A DNA stretch of 24,859 bases from an uncultured Christensenella sp. (GTDB lineage Bacteria; Bacillota_A; Clostridia; Christensenellales; Borkfalkiaceae): NCBI GenBank assembly GCA_910579295.1, contig CAJTTC010000022.1:1-24859 (forward strand), written 5' to 3'. The notes below the pieces were generated by a model. The model had not been told where the DNA came from. It saw only the letters and a program-made list of their open reading frames with translations, and ran no database searches. Below are positions 24,557 through 24,859 of the stretch, in pieces. The stretch's first letter is position 1; every line of letters begins with the position of its first letter. Position numbers and translations under genes: made by a program.

Positions 24557-24585
24557 ATTATATACTATTTATCATAATAATGCAA
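24557..24585 (-). promoter_or_regulatory. Predicted sigma-A promoter of the MoxR/vWA operon
   Basis: Minus-strand -35 TTGCAT (24585-24580), a 17-base spacer and a perfect -10 TATAAT (24562-24557). The predicted start near 24550 gives a leader of only about 16 bases before the ATG at 24534, with no recognisable ribosome site. The upstream in-frame ATG overlaps the -10 and is excluded. Confidence 0.8.
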
Positions 24586-24737
24586 ACGTTTTTCTCTACT
24601 TACTATAATTTACTAATAATTATTCATTATACGTTGTATAATTTTAATTTAACGGCAGTTTTTACGTTATTTATGAATAATTTGGAGTATGCTCCATTCA
24701 AAACAACAATACAAAAGCACCCCCTGCGGCGATGAAG
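24586..24737. other. AT-rich spacer between the IS3-family element and the operon promoter
   Basis: About 150 bases with no convincing gene. It contains a small GGAG/CTCC hairpin near 24692-24705. A minus-strand open stretch of about 30 codons has no start or recognised match. Confidence 0.4.
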
Positions 24738-24859
24738 TGAACCCCAAAGTTTGGACAAAAAATTAAACAATTATAATTGAGAGTGAGTTCGGTATTGTAC
24801 CGGACTCATTTTCAGTTTTAAAATAATTCGTTCGTTGTTGTAATAGTCAATATAATCTT
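24738..24859 (-). mobile_element. Terminal part of an IS3-family (IS150-like) insertion sequence
   Basis: The end begins TGAACCCCAAAGTTTGGAC at 24738, close to the TG-starting 'ACCCCAAA' terminal repeats of IS150/IS1223-type elements. It is followed by the 3' end of an orfB transposase read on the minus strand. The rest of the element lies beyond the window, so completeness and target duplication cannot be judged. Confidence 0.82.
24771..24859 (-). CDS. IS3-family transposase OrfB, C-terminal 28 residues (partial)
   Basis: The minus-strand frame ending at TAA (24773-24771) reads DYIDYYNNERIILKLK, then MSPVQYRTHSQL. This is the characteristic C-terminus of IS3-family integrase-type transposases ('YI.YYN..Ri..kLk.mSPv.yR'), just after the catalytic Glu region of the rve domain. 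It is cut by the window edge, so only the tail is visible. The stop is about 33 bases from the element's terminal repeat, as usual for this family. Confidence 0.88.
   Translation of the reverse strand, partial: DYIDYYNNERIILKLKMSPVQYRTHSQL

Noticed and set aside
24600..24735. Short minus-strand open frame between the IS and the promoter
   Set aside because: About 30-35 codons, no start with a ribosome site, no recognised motif and strongly AT-rich; not supported as a gene.

Overview
The window looks like a Gram-positive, Firmicutes/Clostridia-type chromosome segment, possibly from an uncultured gut lineage. The grounds are three lipoproteins with lipobox signal peptides, Firmicutes-style Cys modules reading ATCT...C-x-C-G, good AGGAG-type ribosome sites, and IS30 and IS3-family elements. 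Species cannot be read from the sequence. Nearly every gene is on the minus strand, so the text below runs from high to low coordinates.

Right edge (24771-24859): the C-terminus of an IS3-family transposase with its terminal repeat at about 24738. Next is a clear promoter (24557-24585) that starts a tight six-gene operon, 24534 down to 14878. It encodes a three-helix membrane protein, a MoxR AAA+ ATPase, a DUF58 protein, a BatA-like vWA membrane protein, a large membrane protein with two intact vWA MIDAS sites around an amidotransferase-like region, and a translationally coupled lipoprotein. An intrinsic terminator at 14833-14869 closes it. Known MoxR/vWA systems act as chaperone-like or metal-insertion machines; the target here is unknown, but envelope and lipoprotein neighbours point to the cell surface.

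Middle (11912-14674 and 9233-11779): two large lipoproteins share an N-terminal Cys module but have different beta-rich bodies. The first has its own strong promoter (14704-14732). The second is followed by an IS30-family element (8143-9221) that inserted between its stop codon and its terminator hairpin (8103-8130).

Left (57-7793): a surface-polysaccharide operon with its own promoter (7878-7906). Order: initiating phosphoglycosyl transferase, WbuB-like glycosyltransferase, WbpE/WbpD/WbpA/WbpB homologues (a full set for UDP-GlcNAc3NAcA from UDP-GlcNAc), a second GT4 glycosyltransferase with an in-frame hexamer repeat in its donor-site region, and the N-terminus of a Wzy-like polymerase. The polymerase is cut off at about position 70 and joined out of frame to an internal piece of glmS, which is either a recombination scar or an assembly chimera at the window edge.
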